A stretch of 64,000 nt of DNA from Nymphaea colorata. Taxonomy: Eukaryota; Streptophyta; Magnoliopsida; Nymphaeales; Nymphaeaceae. The notes below the pieces were generated by a model. The model searched no databases, was not told the origin of the DNA, and saw nothing but the letters and a program-made list of their open reading frames with translations. The stretch is taken from positions 23,392,131 through 23,456,130 of the forward strand of contig NC_045140.1 in assembly GCF_008831285.2 (NCBI RefSeq). Reading direction: 5' to 3'. The position numbers and the translations under genes were made by a program. Shown here piece after piece: positions 13,401-26,379 of this stretch (the first letter of the stretch is position 1; every line of letters starts with the position of its first letter).

Positions 13401-16022
13401 GGGTAGGCCAGGATATAGCATGAGTGATGCAAAAGATTAGAGAGATTTTTTTACAAGCAAGAAAACAGGAAATTGAAAGTGATGTGATGAATATAAATTT
13501 TTTAGAAAAATATGAACATAATTTCGTGATGAAATCATGTTTTCTTCTTCTTCTTCTTTCCCACGGAACTGCATAGTTGCACTTTCACCACTATCTTGTT
13601 CTCTTTTGGACACAGAGGAGTAAAAACAAAAGAGATCCGCTGGAGTTGACATAAAAGAAAAGTTACCAGAGCTCTCTCTCTCTCTCTCACTAGGGTTGAG
13701 AAAATGACTTCCACGTTGGGACGGCAAACGGGTATTTGGTGAAGCCAGAGATTTCACATCAATCGACTGCGAAGACAAAATAAATGGCGGAGATGCCGTC
13801 TTCTCTGAAACGGTGAAAGGAAATGAACACCCATCTCCTCCTTGTGTTCCTCCCCACTTGTCTCTCTCTCTCTCTCTTACAGAAAAAAAGAAAAAATCAC
13901 TGCTACTTCTTGTCCCTATGCATAACGTCCCATGTTGGCGCATGCAAGGCTGCGGAGAAAGTGGACCTACAGACCTCCTCTTCATGTAAGAGCATGGCCC
14001 CTCTGATGCATTATTAATTGGTAAGCAATTGAGAGAGACTCCTCTCTCTCTCTCTCTCTCTCTCTCTGAAGTCTTAGATAAACCTAGATAGTTCTTGGAA
14101 GATCTGGAGATCTATGAAGATTTTATAATATAACAAAGAAAATATGTATATATTAGCAAGTTAATGAGGTATATATGATACTGCAGCATAAGTAGAAGAG
14201 ATTTACACTCACTTTTATTGGGATTCATAAAATTTCAGTAAGGTATTACTGTCATGGTAACATAGTAGTTCTGGAACAAGCACTCTTTAAGAATACAGAC
14301 ATACATACATGTATCCAGAAGCCTGTGCTGGCCTTTTGAAAGCCCTGCAGCAAAACCACGACATTTTCAAGAGAATGTCATCATTTTCGACTGTGACGTA
14401 AAAACAACTACAGCCGATGAGGTTTCACCAGCATTCATGATTAATGATGTGTAAAAGGTAGCGTCCGAATTGACTTAACAGGCGGAGGGCCACAATCACA
14501 TGACATGGTCGAGGCCATGGATGGAAATTAAGCGGCAGAGGCCAAGATCTTGTGAATTTTCATAAAAAAAAATTGTCACTTTGAAATAGCCAGTGTAGCT
14601 TATTTTGGTAAAGTGCCCACTGAAAGGTAGGGTATCGAGTTTTTGCTGTCATAATCCTTGAAAAGAAAGCAGAAAAAGCAAAAGGGAGGAGGTTATGATC
14701 GACATTGAAGTGACAAAAGGTTGCGCCCACTGATGAGATGATAAGTATTTAGATTTTGAAGATTATTTTTCGAGCAAGAGATCTCCTGGAGTAAACATGC
14801 AGCACTCGAGAGCGAATACTGAAGCATGTACTGAGGTAATTAGCCCTGCCAAGTTGTTACAGAGATCTCTACATGCATTGAAACTGCTGTATGTAGACCA
14901 ATCTTTCTATGCAATGGAGAGTATAGCCTAAAATGTAGAGAGATGGAGGTGTAGAGAGGAGAATGGTGTTCAAATTTGAGCTGCCCAACAGCCAGTACAA
15001 TTTACCTTTGGAAAATTAACAGCAGTTTTTGTACACTTTAAGAGAGAGAGAGAGAGAGAGATTAAACCTGTGGTCCTCTCATCCCAGCCCAGTTATATCT
15101 CTATACTAGCCCACCTAGCCCAGGTAGAGAGAATTAAATTACTATTATCAATTGCAGAAGCATCCCCTCTTCCCCTTTTTCTCCTATACACCTCTCTCTC
15201 TCACACACACAAGTAGATAATCGCTCAACTTCGTTCCTCAGAAAGAATATCGTAAGTCTGCAAGAACAAACGGCTTCTGCAGGGACAGTTTGCAAACAGG
15301 TAAGCTTGTTCTGGAAATGGCACCTATAAATTTTTTTTCATATGAAGTTGGTTGCAGAAATAGAGCTAATTATCGTGTGAAACCAAGATTGCGGACAACC
15401 CTAGAGAACATCAGGTTGCACCCTCTCATCCAATATCCCCCTAAAGATGGAGAAGCCCCTACTTGAATTGCATTTCACAACACAAATCCAACAGTGTTCG
15501 CTGTAATTAGAAAAAAAAGGGGAAATAAAAGCATTTACCCCTTAATTAACGCCCTGATATCCATATATTGAAGATGGGAGAGATGTTCTTCAAACAAAAG
15601 CACCTCTATCCTTCACCCTTCCTCTGATGCTCATGGTCCGTCTTCAAGATGAACAACAGAAAAACAGGAAGAATTAACACCATTTTCTTTATTTCCCCCA
15701 TAACATGTAAGCTGAGCCCCATGGATGGATTGGAGCAATTTTTCAATGTTGAAGCCAAATAACATACTGCACTGCACAGAAGTTTAGAGTCTTCGCCAAT
15801 GCACTGCATAAAAGTTAAGGATCTCTGTCTTGCATGCACATCTTTCATGCTCACAAGAGTCAGCACTGCATATGCATAAGCAGATCTGCAATTACAGTCA
15901 GAGATTAGAGGCTCAGAAGGCCTTCGCTAATTGTAAACACAGGAGAAGGAAGGAAAAAGGGCAGGAAACTACACCAGTGAAGATAGGAGAATTGCACCAT
16001 CGATCAGCCAAAAAAGTGAGAA
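10495..16022. other. Intergenic DNA, possible minus-strand transcript start
   Basis: No conserved coding sequence seen. The segment 12250-12480, read on the minus strand, resembles a plant 5' leader: a TATAAAA word, then CT-rich sequence with a short ATG frame that stops after about 14 codons. No protein-coding exon could be linked to it. A long minus-strand frame at 13437-13985 runs through GA microsatellites and has no recognisable domain. (TC)n at 14040-14067 and (GA)n at 15041-15062 are also present. Confidence 0.5.
12471..12477 (-). promoter_or_regulatory. Possible TATA box of an unidentified minus-strand transcript
   Basis: TATAAAA on the minus strand, followed downstream by GC-richer then CT-rich leader-like sequence (12480 down to 12250). 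It is only a candidate; a TATA word is expected by chance in DNA this AT-rich. Confidence 0.2.
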
Positions 16023-16123
16023 AGTCCTAAATCGCCATCGATTCCCACAGCTTTTTTGAACTTCTTGATCTTAAATAACAAAAAGAGAAGTTCAAGAAAG
16101 CTGTGGAAAGCCATGGCAGGACT
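16023..16123 (-). ncRNA. MIR396: MIR396 precursor (microRNA miR396)
   Basis: This is a plant microRNA precursor read on the minus strand. The mature arm (16108 down to 16088) begins TTCCACAGCTTTC and ends TTGAACTT, identical over 21 nt to the conserved miR396 form. The opposite arm (16061 down to 16042) reads GTTCAAAAAAGCTGTGGGAA, matching the known miR396 star strand except for A in place of T at one position, including the extra G that bulges opposite the mature strand. A loop of about 20 nt joins the arms, and the stem extends to paired AGTCCT (16023-16028) and AGGACT (16118-16123). In plants miR396 directs cleavage of growth-regulating-factor (GRF) transcripts and so limits cell proliferation in leaves and other organs. 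The plus strand would not give the canonical mature sequence. The ends of the primary transcript and its promoter are not determined. An 88-codon minus-strand frame across the hairpin is a by-product. Confidence 0.95.
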
Positions 16124-16335
16124 CGTTTTTTCCTTCATCCTCTTCCTCCCAGCCTTCTTCCTCGAGGCTTTGCCCCCTTTGGCCTTTGGGACTGTTGTGT
16201 AAACATATAGCAGTTGGCCGTCCAAGCTACCCAAACCCCCGACTTCATCCTTGCTATTTGGTGGGGACAAACTGGAGTTGATAATAATCTAGTTGTGAAT
16301 AAAGATGAGAAACCCTAGAAAAGCCCAATCCCGGA

Positions 16336-16390
<55 letters not shown>
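16336..16390. repeat. (TC)n microsatellite upstream of MIR396
   Basis: About 27 TC units, interrupted once by TTTC. It lies about 210-270 bp upstream of the hairpin in the direction of MIR396 transcription, where it reads as (GA)n. GA repeats in plant promoters can bind BBR/BPC GAGA factors; a role here is inference. Confidence 0.9.
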
Positions 16391-16392
<2 letters not shown>

Positions 16393-17267
16393 GCCAGTAT
16401 AATACTGCACAATACTTTTTGGTAGTATGGTTCTGGTGCCACTTTTGTAGTGGGGGTGGGGCAGAAGACTCTAAGCAGAATGGTAGAAGAAAAGGTTAAA
16501 AGGGGAAGGAGAGGAAATTCAAAACTCTATATCTCTGCCTTCATGACATGCCACCCATGTGAACCCAACTTCTTGTTCTTTCTTTCCCTTTTTTTTTTTT
16601 TTTAGGGGAGCTTGGACAGATGCAAATTTCACTCTTTTTCTTTACCATAAAAGTCCAGAAGCAAAACCTAATCATAGCAGTAAGAAGCAAAACAGCTGCC
16701 AAAAGCTATCTGATGGGAAGTCACCTAGCTGAAATCTGTCCAGAAGCAAACCTTTTGTTTATTAAAACTAAAGGTGTGAGTGAGAGAGCCGAGATATTGA
16801 TGGTCCCCAATTCTTGCTCTCTGGTACATCTTCACATCTGTAATGGGCGGTGGAGGGGGGCCACCACCGCCATTAATTAACCATGATCTGATCTCTTAAG
16901 CATCATTCTTAGTTTTACAGAGAGTTAGAGACAGACTGCTAGAGAGAGAGAGAGAGAGAGAACAGTGATTGGAATTACTATGGTGGTCTGACTGGTTACT
17001 GGGACCAAGATGAATACAGATTCTAGCATGTTTGGTTGTGACAAAAAGGACCCTCATTTATGTTGGAATTAATGGTGGTGTCATAAAATGTGAGGGACAA
17101 TGAGAGGTGCGAGGATGAGTTCGTGCATGGCATGATACTGCAATGAACTTGTCTGTGTACCTTGTCTTCACCTCCTCCCCACTCGCAGTTAAATGAATTT
17201 CATGGGAGTCAATGCCAAAATTCACTGTTCACTCGTTGGAAATATAGATCTTCCTAAGCATAACCGG

Positions 17268-17272
<5 letters not shown>

Positions 17273-17307
<35 letters not shown>
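17273..17307. repeat. (TC)n microsatellite
   Basis: Uninterrupted TC dinucleotides ending in a short C run. Confidence 0.9.
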
Positions 17308-17309
<2 letters not shown>

Positions 17310-18357
17310 CCCGGGTGCGGATTTAACGGACAGTAATGAAACCCTTTTTCTGTCCTTTGCACGAGAAAACTTCCAAGTCCTGCTTTGAAAAAATACACCG
17401 ACTGTACTTTGTTTAGCAGCTAAACTATTTTAGTAGAAAAAAAAAAGCTTTGTAAGGTTCATGCACGTTATATAAATCGTCGATTATTTGTTAGCTAGTT
17501 TCAATCCAAAGCCAAAACACGAGTCTGATCAGCAGATAAACCTCGAGCGGAAGTTTCTGTTGACAGTCCAAATTTGAATGCTCTCAAGAACTTTGTCCTG
17601 GAAGAGAAAACCCAAAAGAAACAGATTGTTCATTTTACTTCACTATGAAGAACTCCCCAAAGAGAACAGTAAAGCAGCTTAAAGTTTTCTGCCATTAACG
17701 CTCGGCATTATCATTATTCATTAATAGTTGGAATCAAAAGCATTCAAGGAATCGAAGTTGGGAGATCAAATTGGAAATAATCACAACTCCGTGGTGAAAC
17801 AGCCCGTTTTGTCTTGACAACGACGTAATCTGCCCTGTTTTGTTTTATGTGGCCACTGGTGGGACTCCGAGTGTCGAGCAAGATGGGAGGGTAGGGTTGG
17901 ATAAGGATGCTTGCATCTGCAGTAGGTGAAAAAAATTAGTGAATCTTCTCTTCATATCATGGATCGAACTTGGTTTTCTTTTTGCTTAACTCTAGCAGAG
18001 TGGATAGAACGGAACGCGGTGTTCTCAGGTGCACCCAAACGATGAAGGGAGAACATCGTCGGTTCTGCTATCAATTTATTGCACTTTCGGTGTTCTCGTA
18101 CGTGCGATGAAAAGAAAACTGCGAAGTTTTGTATTGTTGGAATGTACGTTCTTAAAGTGCATGATTTTTTAAATTATAATGTTTTTTGCAGGAAGTATTC
18201 TGCGATTATAGGTACTGCTTTTTAATCTGGCAAGCAAACGCAGGACGTCATCACTCCATATTTTCTAGAGTAAGAACATGATAAGATATGTGTTCGAGAA
18301 TACAATATTCTTCTTATCTTATCTTATCAGACACCGTTCATAAAAACAAGGGATGAG

Positions 18358-18560
18358 CCCAGGGGAGGCTGGCAGGAGTCCCCCGCTAAAAATCTTTTTT
18401 TTTTGTTTAAATTTACATGTAAATTTTAATATATATATATATATATGTATATCTTATATACGGATTTTAAAAAATTATATTTTGATCCTTATCAAAATTT
18501 TGAAATTATAATTTGGCCCGCGCTCATGAAAAATTCCTTGCTCGACCCCTGCATAAAAGA
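18358..18560. repeat. Probable dispersed repeat remnant
   Basis: The segment begins near CCCAGGGGAGGCTGGCAGG, passes through an AT-rich core with (TA)n (18430-18447) and ends with TTCCTTGCTCGACCCCTGC. This layout, with opposing G-rich and C-rich ends around an AT-rich core, resembles a dispersed repeat common in plant genomes. I could not define ends or a target duplication, so its class is open. Confidence 0.3.
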
Positions 18561-19911
18561 AATAGAATGTCCCTAACACCCTCTACAAAGGAACAAAATG
18601 TTTCTCTCGGCAAAGGCATCTATTTGTACATGTCAAATGCTCTTATTGTGTCATTCATGTGCTTCTCTCTATCAAACAAACTCTAAGAGTTTAGTCGGCC
18701 CAACTACAAGGTTAATATAAGAGGTGGATCTTTGGGTGAGCAAGAGAAGTATTTCATATTACTGTCCAGCTAAGAGTTTGAGGCTCCACTGTTCCTCCCA
18801 TCTCCCATACTGTCAGGCCTATTTGTTGAACTTCAAGGTGACGCCCCTTCTATGCTTCAACTTTCATATTAATGTCTCTCTTTTGTAGCATAATGACTTG
18901 ATGACATGGGAGCTAGCTTGTAAAAGACATTGACTTCCTACCAACCCCCAACACATCCGTTGCGCTTGGGCATTAAGATGGTGGATTTAAAATGTTCAAG
19001 TTAAATGAAGGTCAAGAGTTTAATATCTTTCGTGCATTTCAATTAGGATAATGTGGTAGCTAGGGTTCTGCCTAATCGTAACAAAAGAAAATTTTAGTCA
19101 TGTTAATACCATATAGGGCTAGCTGGATTGAGTCATGAGGCTTGTACGTGATAAGCAGTTGTATCTCTTGAAACAGAATATCTATCATGAGACTTCATGG
19201 TAATTTTCCTGCTTTAAAGTTTTGAACAAATCTTAGGATTGAAAATCTCTTTTGGAGAAGTGAAAACTTCCTTGTTGAGATTATGCAGCGGCACAGTAAA
19301 ATTAATCTCCTCTCGAGCATCTACTAGCTAAAGAAGTGAAAACAAGGTTTTCTACATTTTCTCTTCAAAAGCAAAAGTAAATTTAATTTACTACTTATTA
19401 AACTTTTGACAGATTGTAGAGTTAGCAGTATAAACGCCCTAATGTTAGCAAATGCTTTTGAATTGCTAATTGATCCAAATGATGCAATTTGTTGTCATTT
19501 ACTACTAAGTATTCAACGGATACGAATAATATAACAAAAATTTAAAAACCCTCAAGTCTTTAGGCTTTATTTTTCCACTGCTCTCTCAGACCATCTCAGC
19601 ATCAGAGCAGCAGTGCAGTTTACACAGATTATCTAGAGCATCAAGTAGACGAAAAAATATTTTCAAGAATATTAATTGAATCGAAACTAAATGATAATTA
19701 AACTGATTACTAAACTTATTTGTCTCTAAGGGGGTTGGGAGTTTGTAGGCGGTCAGTTTTCATTTCGACTGTGCCATGGACATCAAACTCATGTACTGCA
19801 AAAGGAAGATCACTGATGTGCAAGTTGAAGCGTAGTAGGGAACAATAATTATAAGCACCGAAAGCAGACCTTATGCGCTAGAGACTCTTTGACAACAGTA
19901 GCAGAATATTG

Positions 19912-20224
19912 TTGTTTATGGACCACCTTTTTAAATGTACTATGAACATGCCCCAATTTTTTGCGCAAATACATAGAATAGTAACACCTTGTCACTGTTG
20001 CCAAAAGGTCCCTAAAGACTGTTTAGCATGATTAACAAATTGTTATTATCTAGTGAAACTATCTCAAATTGTTTATGGACCACCTTTTTAAATGTACTAT
20101 GAACATGCCCCAATTTTTTGCACAAATACATAGAATAGTAACACCTTGTCACTGTTGCCAAAAGGTCCCTAAAGACTGTTTAGCATGATTAACAAATTGT
20201 TATTATCTAGTGAAACTATCTCAA
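19912..20224. repeat. 157-bp tandem direct duplication of a MITE fragment
   Basis: Two head-to-tail copies with period 157 bp (19912-20068 and 20069-20224). I find one base difference between them, TTGCGCAAA versus TTGCACAAA, which is the change expected from methyl-cytosine deamination at a CpG. Each copy contains a stretch ending ATAGTAACACC...TGCCAAAAGGTCCC that is clearly related to the right half of the MITE at 44879-45042. The duplication is therefore recent, although the MITE sequence inside it is older. Confidence 0.95.
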
Positions 20225-21159
20225 GCAGATTCATGAAACCTTGTAAGATATTGTTTCATGAATCTACCTAAATTTTGAAATAAAATCATTGAACATATTA
20301 ACAACAACCCTGAAGGGGACAAGGAGTTAGGTGAAAGCTTCGGCTCCCTGTCGGGTGGTGGATCTCCCTACTCACCCTTGATAATTAAATTCATCTGACA
20401 ATTAGCTTTTAATTAACCAAATTTATTTGTGGGACTTCACAAACACCCCCATGTGAAGAAAGCACGCCAACCTGTGTAGGTCAATTTTTACAGTTTTGCT
20501 TGTGTCGGAGTCTAAGTAGAACGCTTTATGGCATGAACTAAGCAATTTAGTTTCTTGATATACGTCCACAACATTTATCTTTGGAGAAGCCAACAAGAGT
20601 TCTGCCCACCCGAATCCGACCTTAATATTGAAAAATTAAAAAAAAAAATAGAAAATGGGCCAAAAAATGAATTGTGATCTCTATGTATTGTAAACAATGG
20701 ACACCAAATACTTGTTGAAGTTGAAATAATAAAGAATGACTAAAGTCATATAAGTAGCGTAGAAAATATTATTGAGATCATATTATAAGGTGAACAGCGT
20801 TGCTTGTGGCCTTTTAAAAACACTGTTTATTTCCAAGAGAAGTCTAACTTGTCATACTGTCCTACATTGATTTTCTGAACAAAGGAAATAAAAACTATGC
20901 TTGGAATTTAAAGCTAGAAAGGAGATCATGTGCGTCGCTCCTTATTGGCCAGTGAGCTGGCTAGTGGGCACCCTGTGAGCGTCCATCTAAGTGAATAGGA
21001 AGGGCCACCTTGGTCTGGGCGCAGGTACAGCAAATATGCTGCCTTTGTTCTGTCGAAAGCTAAGGCATCTATGTCTTTTATCGTTTGCCTCATATATGGT
21101 GCATAAAGAGAGGCTTTATGCAAATATCAAACTATATGAACTAAGTTATTTTATCAATT

Positions 21160-21161
<2 letters not shown>

Positions 21162-21195
<34 letters not shown>
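21162..21195. repeat. (TA)n microsatellite
   Basis: Seventeen uninterrupted TA units. Confidence 0.95.
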
Positions 21196-21197
<2 letters not shown>

Positions 21198-21632
21198 TCA
21201 ATCAACAAAGTTCTACTTTCTCACATATTTAGATGTGAAGATAGCAATTGCATTAGTTTTTGTTAAACCAGTTGTTTTGTGGTGAAGGACGTATAAAAGA
21301 ACAAAGGGTTTATGTGCTCTAGCGAATTGAGCACATTTATATTTTGAGTATAACTTACGAGCAGGTGCAGAGAGAAAGTGAAAGTAGTAAGAGGTTCATT
21401 GGAAAAAGAGAAGCAGTAAGAGGTGCATTAGAGCTCACAAGTCGGCGTAATAAATTTTTGAGCTATCCTCATCATAATCGGAGGATATCAATGGGAGGGT
21501 GGTTGAAGAAGCCTGAACATGATGAGAATGGTCCACCAGACTACCAAGATCATACATTGTCATTTAGTAAGACTTCTTTTCTTATGAAATGAAAGAAAGT
21601 CCTTTCTAAAGTTCCTATATGAATATTTTAGC

Positions 21633-21635
<3 letters not shown>

Positions 21636-21682
<47 letters not shown>
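21636..21682. repeat. (TA)n microsatellite
   Basis: About 23 uninterrupted TA units; one of the longest TA runs in the window. Confidence 0.95.
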
Positions 21683-21684
<2 letters not shown>

Positions 21685-22129
21685 AAAGGGGGAGGAATTG
21701 AATGCATGGTGTGTGGTACATTTAATCAGATTGTGAAAAAAAACTCACAGTTCTCACATATTTTTTGTTTAAGAAAAATAATATTGGATTTGCATCAGTG
21801 TTACGTTAAGACAGAGATTAAATAGCTCTCAGTGCATGAAAATATTTTCATAAGTTAGAAACAAGTAATTATGTTATGGAAAATATGTTCAGTTTACATT
21901 GTTTTTCACAATCAATGGAGCAAAAGAGTTTTTTTCACCTTAGGGGAAAGCACCCACTCTCAGCCTCTTTCTCTCTGTAATCAGTATGATTTGTTTATAA
22001 CTTGAATAGTTTTAATTAGTAATTTAAATGGTCCATAAGATTGAAAACTTGATGACTGAAATTTACATGTATGGAAAGCATTAACATGGGCCACTTAGAA
22101 CTCTTGCTGAGTTATTTATATGCCAAGCT

Positions 22130-22640
22130 CAGTTCGTGTCCAATCATACCTAACTGGACCTTGTCCTGGCTCAGGCCCAGCCCGGCCCACACAAAGTGAT
22201 GAACCAGAAGAAGCCCTTGCTTTAAGCAACCTTTTGTGTGCAAAAAAGTTGATGGACCCAGGCTGGGCCCATGTTAGGCTCACTCTTTCCTGCCTGGACC
22301 TGGGCCCAGTTCTGGCCGGATCCGACGAAGCCTGAGCTGGATCCAACACATCATGGTCATCAATTTTTGTCCCATCTAAGCTGGGACCAACACATTGCAG
22401 TTGGATCAGGGCAGAACCAAGCCCATTTTGGGTCTGAATTCCAAGCCTGCCTATTTTTAGTTGAACCAATTGGACTCTTGAATTGAAAGTCAGTCTGGAA
22501 AGATGATGCTTATGAGTGTTAACTTTCTCTGTTGCTTTCCCTTGTCATGTGGCCCCTCACATAAGGCACCTTGTACTGTACAAGGTGGATCCAGATTTAT
22601 GCCCTGGATCTGGGCCCAACCCAGTTGATACTCCTAACCA
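22130..22640. repeat. GGCCCA/TGGGCC-rich dispersed repeat
   Basis: The words GGCCCA, TGGGCC, GGACC and GGATCC recur irregularly on both strands. They give open frames on both strands with biased composition and no domain. Similar words recur at 39540-40020, inside RIF1 intron 5, suggesting a dispersed repeat family. Class unknown. Confidence 0.4.
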
Positions 22641-23001
22641 TCTGTATACCTAATGGACCACACCAACTCCATGTGAGGTTAAAAAGCAAGTGAATATATA
22701 TACCATTAATGCCTCCATGAATAAAAGAAGATCTCTGGAACATGATGCTGTAACACACCAACATGTATGCCAATGTTTCATTCTGATATCCTAACACTTA
22801 GGTTCTTGCCGGTGCCAATAAAAGTTTGAGAAAAAAAAAAAAAAACAATTCATCACAAGTATTAGTGGGCATTGCTTTGTTTATCTTAAGCTTCCACTCC
22901 AGTGCCTTTACTTTTCTTTTTCTTTTTTAAATTTCACAATAATTAAACGTCAAGCAGATTTTGCCATGTTGGTAGATTACCTGCCTGTTAGGAATGAGAC
23001 C

Positions 23002-23002
23002 C

Positions 23003-23047
<45 letters not shown>
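23002..23047. repeat. (TC)n microsatellite
   Basis: TC dinucleotides with one break, followed by an A-rich stretch (ACACCAAGAGAAGA) that has a partial match near 25210. Confidence 0.9.
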
Positions 23048-23052
<5 letters not shown>

Positions 23053-26000
23053 CACCAAGAGAAGAAAAAAGAAGAAGAGAAAGAAGAAAATACAAGGATT
23101 TTATGTGGTTTAAAGATAAGGTTATCCTATGTCCACAACTGCACAGAGTTTTTCACCGTCACAGAAGAATCAAAGAATACAAGAAACCGCCCCCTTCTTC
23201 AACATGGGGATTAGAGCTCCACACTCCAACACTTCTCCCAGAGTATTATTTAATAGTTTCTTCATATCGCAGTCTGTTTTCGTTTCATCCTTTTCTACAG
23301 TAAAAAAGGAAAAATACAACCAGTTGTTTGGTGTTCACCTTCCATCACCATGTCATGTTTCTTAGTTGTAATTTGTTTTCTAGTTTCTGTTTTCTCCTGT
23401 TGGAATTTTAAAATAGAGCAGCAAAGAAAGCCCATGTGAGTGCAGCCTTTTGTTCGTGCCAATCTTCTTCCCGGTCCTGGTAAAATGGCCTCCGCACTGT
23501 GCACTGCTGGTGCTTCCAATGTAAAAATGAGTATCGGCACTCAATTCCACAGATCAACCTCAGATGGGTTTCTGATCAAAAATAAAAGATTCTGAAGCGT
23601 TCATCGCTTTCAATATTGAAAGACTGTTGCAGGCTGAAAAGGCAAATCTGATCAAAAGCAGCCATGAAAATTTTACAGGTATGCTGATGAACTCATGCCT
23701 GCAAAAGAGTTGCACGTCTGACCTGCCCATTTATCCCTCTGTGTTTGTAGCCTGAAATTGTTGACAGGCCTTCCGCTTTTCAAGCTACTTCATTGAGGAG
23801 AATAAATGTTTGCTATGTAAATCTCCACTGTGTGTTTGTCAGCATCAAAATTTGTTGATATAGGCTAATTTGAATCAAATCTGTGGCAAAACAATTGCTG
23901 GTCCAAGGGTGCATTGTGTTAATATTTTAATTTTTTTTATTGTTTTTCTTTTTTACATTTAAAGTTATATATAGGAAATAATGTGTCTGCCAATTCATAT
24001 ATGATTGAATGAGCCAATGCACTGAATCGGCAGCATGACCGGTTTGATTCGATTTCTGACTTTAATAAGACTGCCCACATGAAATTATACATACTTTTCT
24101 CTCCCTGATAGATAAGCTTGATAATACAAGTGCATGGGTGATGTTTTTTTTTAACATAATATATAGCCGCCTCAAAAGACATAGCATTGCGGGTCTGGTT
24201 AGGAGTTTGTAGGAAGGCAGGTCTCAATTTAGATTCTTGTAAGTGCTATGTTCTTATGTCTTAAAGGTGGTAGGGGTAATACATCTAAGTTAAAAGGTGC
24301 ACCATTGCTGACACCAACGCAGCTGATGACGACCGAGCCTGCCTTCAAGTCTCATTTAAAGCAAAAGAAATGAACTTCTCACTCGTCTACAACTTAAAGA
24401 CATAACAAGTGGATGGAGCTCTCTTGTCAGAGCTAACTAAGACTCCATTAAAGGAGCTTTGGGATTCAGCAGAAAGAATTTCTTAAGCTAAAAGTAACAA
24501 AATAGTTTCCGTTTTATCTTTTTTCTTTGTATCACTGTTTTCTATGAAGCAAATGGTTTATGAACATGAAAGTGCAGGCATTTGCTGTTTCCTTTTAGCC
24601 AATTACAAAGAAGTGATATGCGTGTGCATTTTCTGGAGGGTAAACAAAGGCAAATTTCAATTCCTCCAATCATCTGGAGCACATTGGCAGCCGTCGGGTC
24701 GGTGAAACAATGGAGGTTCCAGACAGGACAGTCGTAGTTTCATTCTCACGGCCCATGGCCATCATTCCTTCTGCAAGTTGAGGCCGATGCTGTTGGTATA
24801 CAGCCAACCCACCTAATTGTCCTTTTGTGAGGGGGAGTTTCATTATAGATCATCAGGCATTCTTGTTAACTCATTTGGTTTTGGGTCCCTTTTAGTTTGA
24901 ATCTGGTGAAGAAATTTGGATCTCATTACTGATCAATTTTCAAATTTAATAAAGACTCGGCCAATTATGTGTAATCTGATAAGGAGTTCGGTTTCGAAAA
25001 TTGGATGTGGTGAGGATTTTGAAATGAAATCTGATCCCTTGGCTTCGAGAATCAGTTGTGTATGATGCTATTGTCATTCGACTCCTCAGGGATGTCTCGG
25101 GGATTCGTGTCAACCTTCAAAAGGACGACGCCCTGCAAAAGCTCCTGGCAAGACTTAAACTTCTTCTTTCGCTTCTCACATCTTGGAGCTCTTTCACACT
25201 CTCTTTAACACACCAAGAGAAGAGAAAACCAAATAACAGAAAGAATAATAAGACACAAAGATTACGGAGTCACCGCTCAAGCCAACAAACCGGATGCACA
25301 TCCGAAATTATGGCAGGTGATACGTGGATCAAATCTCCAAATTCCACCCTCTTTTGTTACCACTGGTGTTAGACCTGTTTTTTTTTTTTTATGTGGTCTA
25401 TAATTCTCAAGAACAATCGGAATTTTTGAGTGAGCAGGGGTGATCCACCACCAAGCCGAAGGCTGAAGCCTCCTCCACCCAACCTCTCATCTTTTAAAGT
25501 ACAGGGCTTACTTTTGATGTCTCGGAGTGTTGCACATGTTGTGCTTCAACTTGCACATTGATGGTCCCTTCTTTGTAGCACAAAAATTTGATCCCCCATC
25601 TTGTCCGTTGTACCAACTCCTACCGGGTAAAACCCTTGAAATTTAGGGGGTGTTTCTTGTTACCAAAATGCACCTTTTAAGTTTCCCGTGGAGCCAACTT
25701 CTATACACTACAACAAATGTACAATGTAGTTTGCAAAACTATATTTTGGTAGTACACTACACCCTTTGGTTTTGCTTTTACTGTTGCCGCCTTATTATCT
25801 TTTTTCTCATTTTCTGACATAAAAATAATAATAATAATCGTTATATACTATGGTATGTCTTTAGGGGTAGCATAGCATAGATGGTTGATTGAGAGTTGTA
25901 GAGGCTACATGTCCTTAGTTTGATGCTTCTTTATGCTACTCCTCTAGACTACAAGTGCATTTGTGACACTTGAGTTGAATGGTGTACAGTAGAAACACTT

Positions 26001-26379
26001 AGGTCCTGAAGCAACCACTGGACCTTGGATTAGGGGTGGAGGGTGGCTTTGCCTCTCGCATACCACCATCACCATAAATGTACTATGATATTAGGCATAC
26101 ATATAAGATAAGTATGTCTTTATATATCTGAGAAGACAACAAAATCACGCCTCAAACTTAAAATAAGTTTCTTAGTAAATTTCCCCTACATGCATCAAAT
26201 GGACATCTTCTACCTTAAAACGTACTAAAAGTGACATATATGAAAGAAGCCCCTCGTATTGGTGTGTGCAAAACAAGTGGGATGAAGGAAAGTAACTTAT
26301 GGTAGCTGATGGGGGGAGTTCATATCTACTCCTCATTCCTAAGAATGGGATAAAAAAAAGGAAATGGATTGTTTGTTGA

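Noticed and set aside
13437-13985. 182-codon minus-strand open frame
   Set aside because: It crosses GA microsatellites (Glu-Arg runs) and has no recognisable domain; the plus strand is equally open in places.
16004-16270. 88-codon minus-strand frame across MIR396 (possible precursor-encoded peptide)
   Set aside because: The frame spans the hairpin stem itself, so its residues are fixed by the stem sequence; nothing supports translation.
18018-18037. Sequence GTGTTCTCAGGTGCACCC resembling miR398
   Set aside because: Twelve bases match the miR398 core but an extra G follows, and no complementary arm was found within a few hundred bases, so no precursor can form.
22116-22469. 117-codon minus-strand frame and overlapping plus-strand frames
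   Set aside because: All derive from GGCCCA-rich repeat sequence; being open on both strands at once is a compositional effect.
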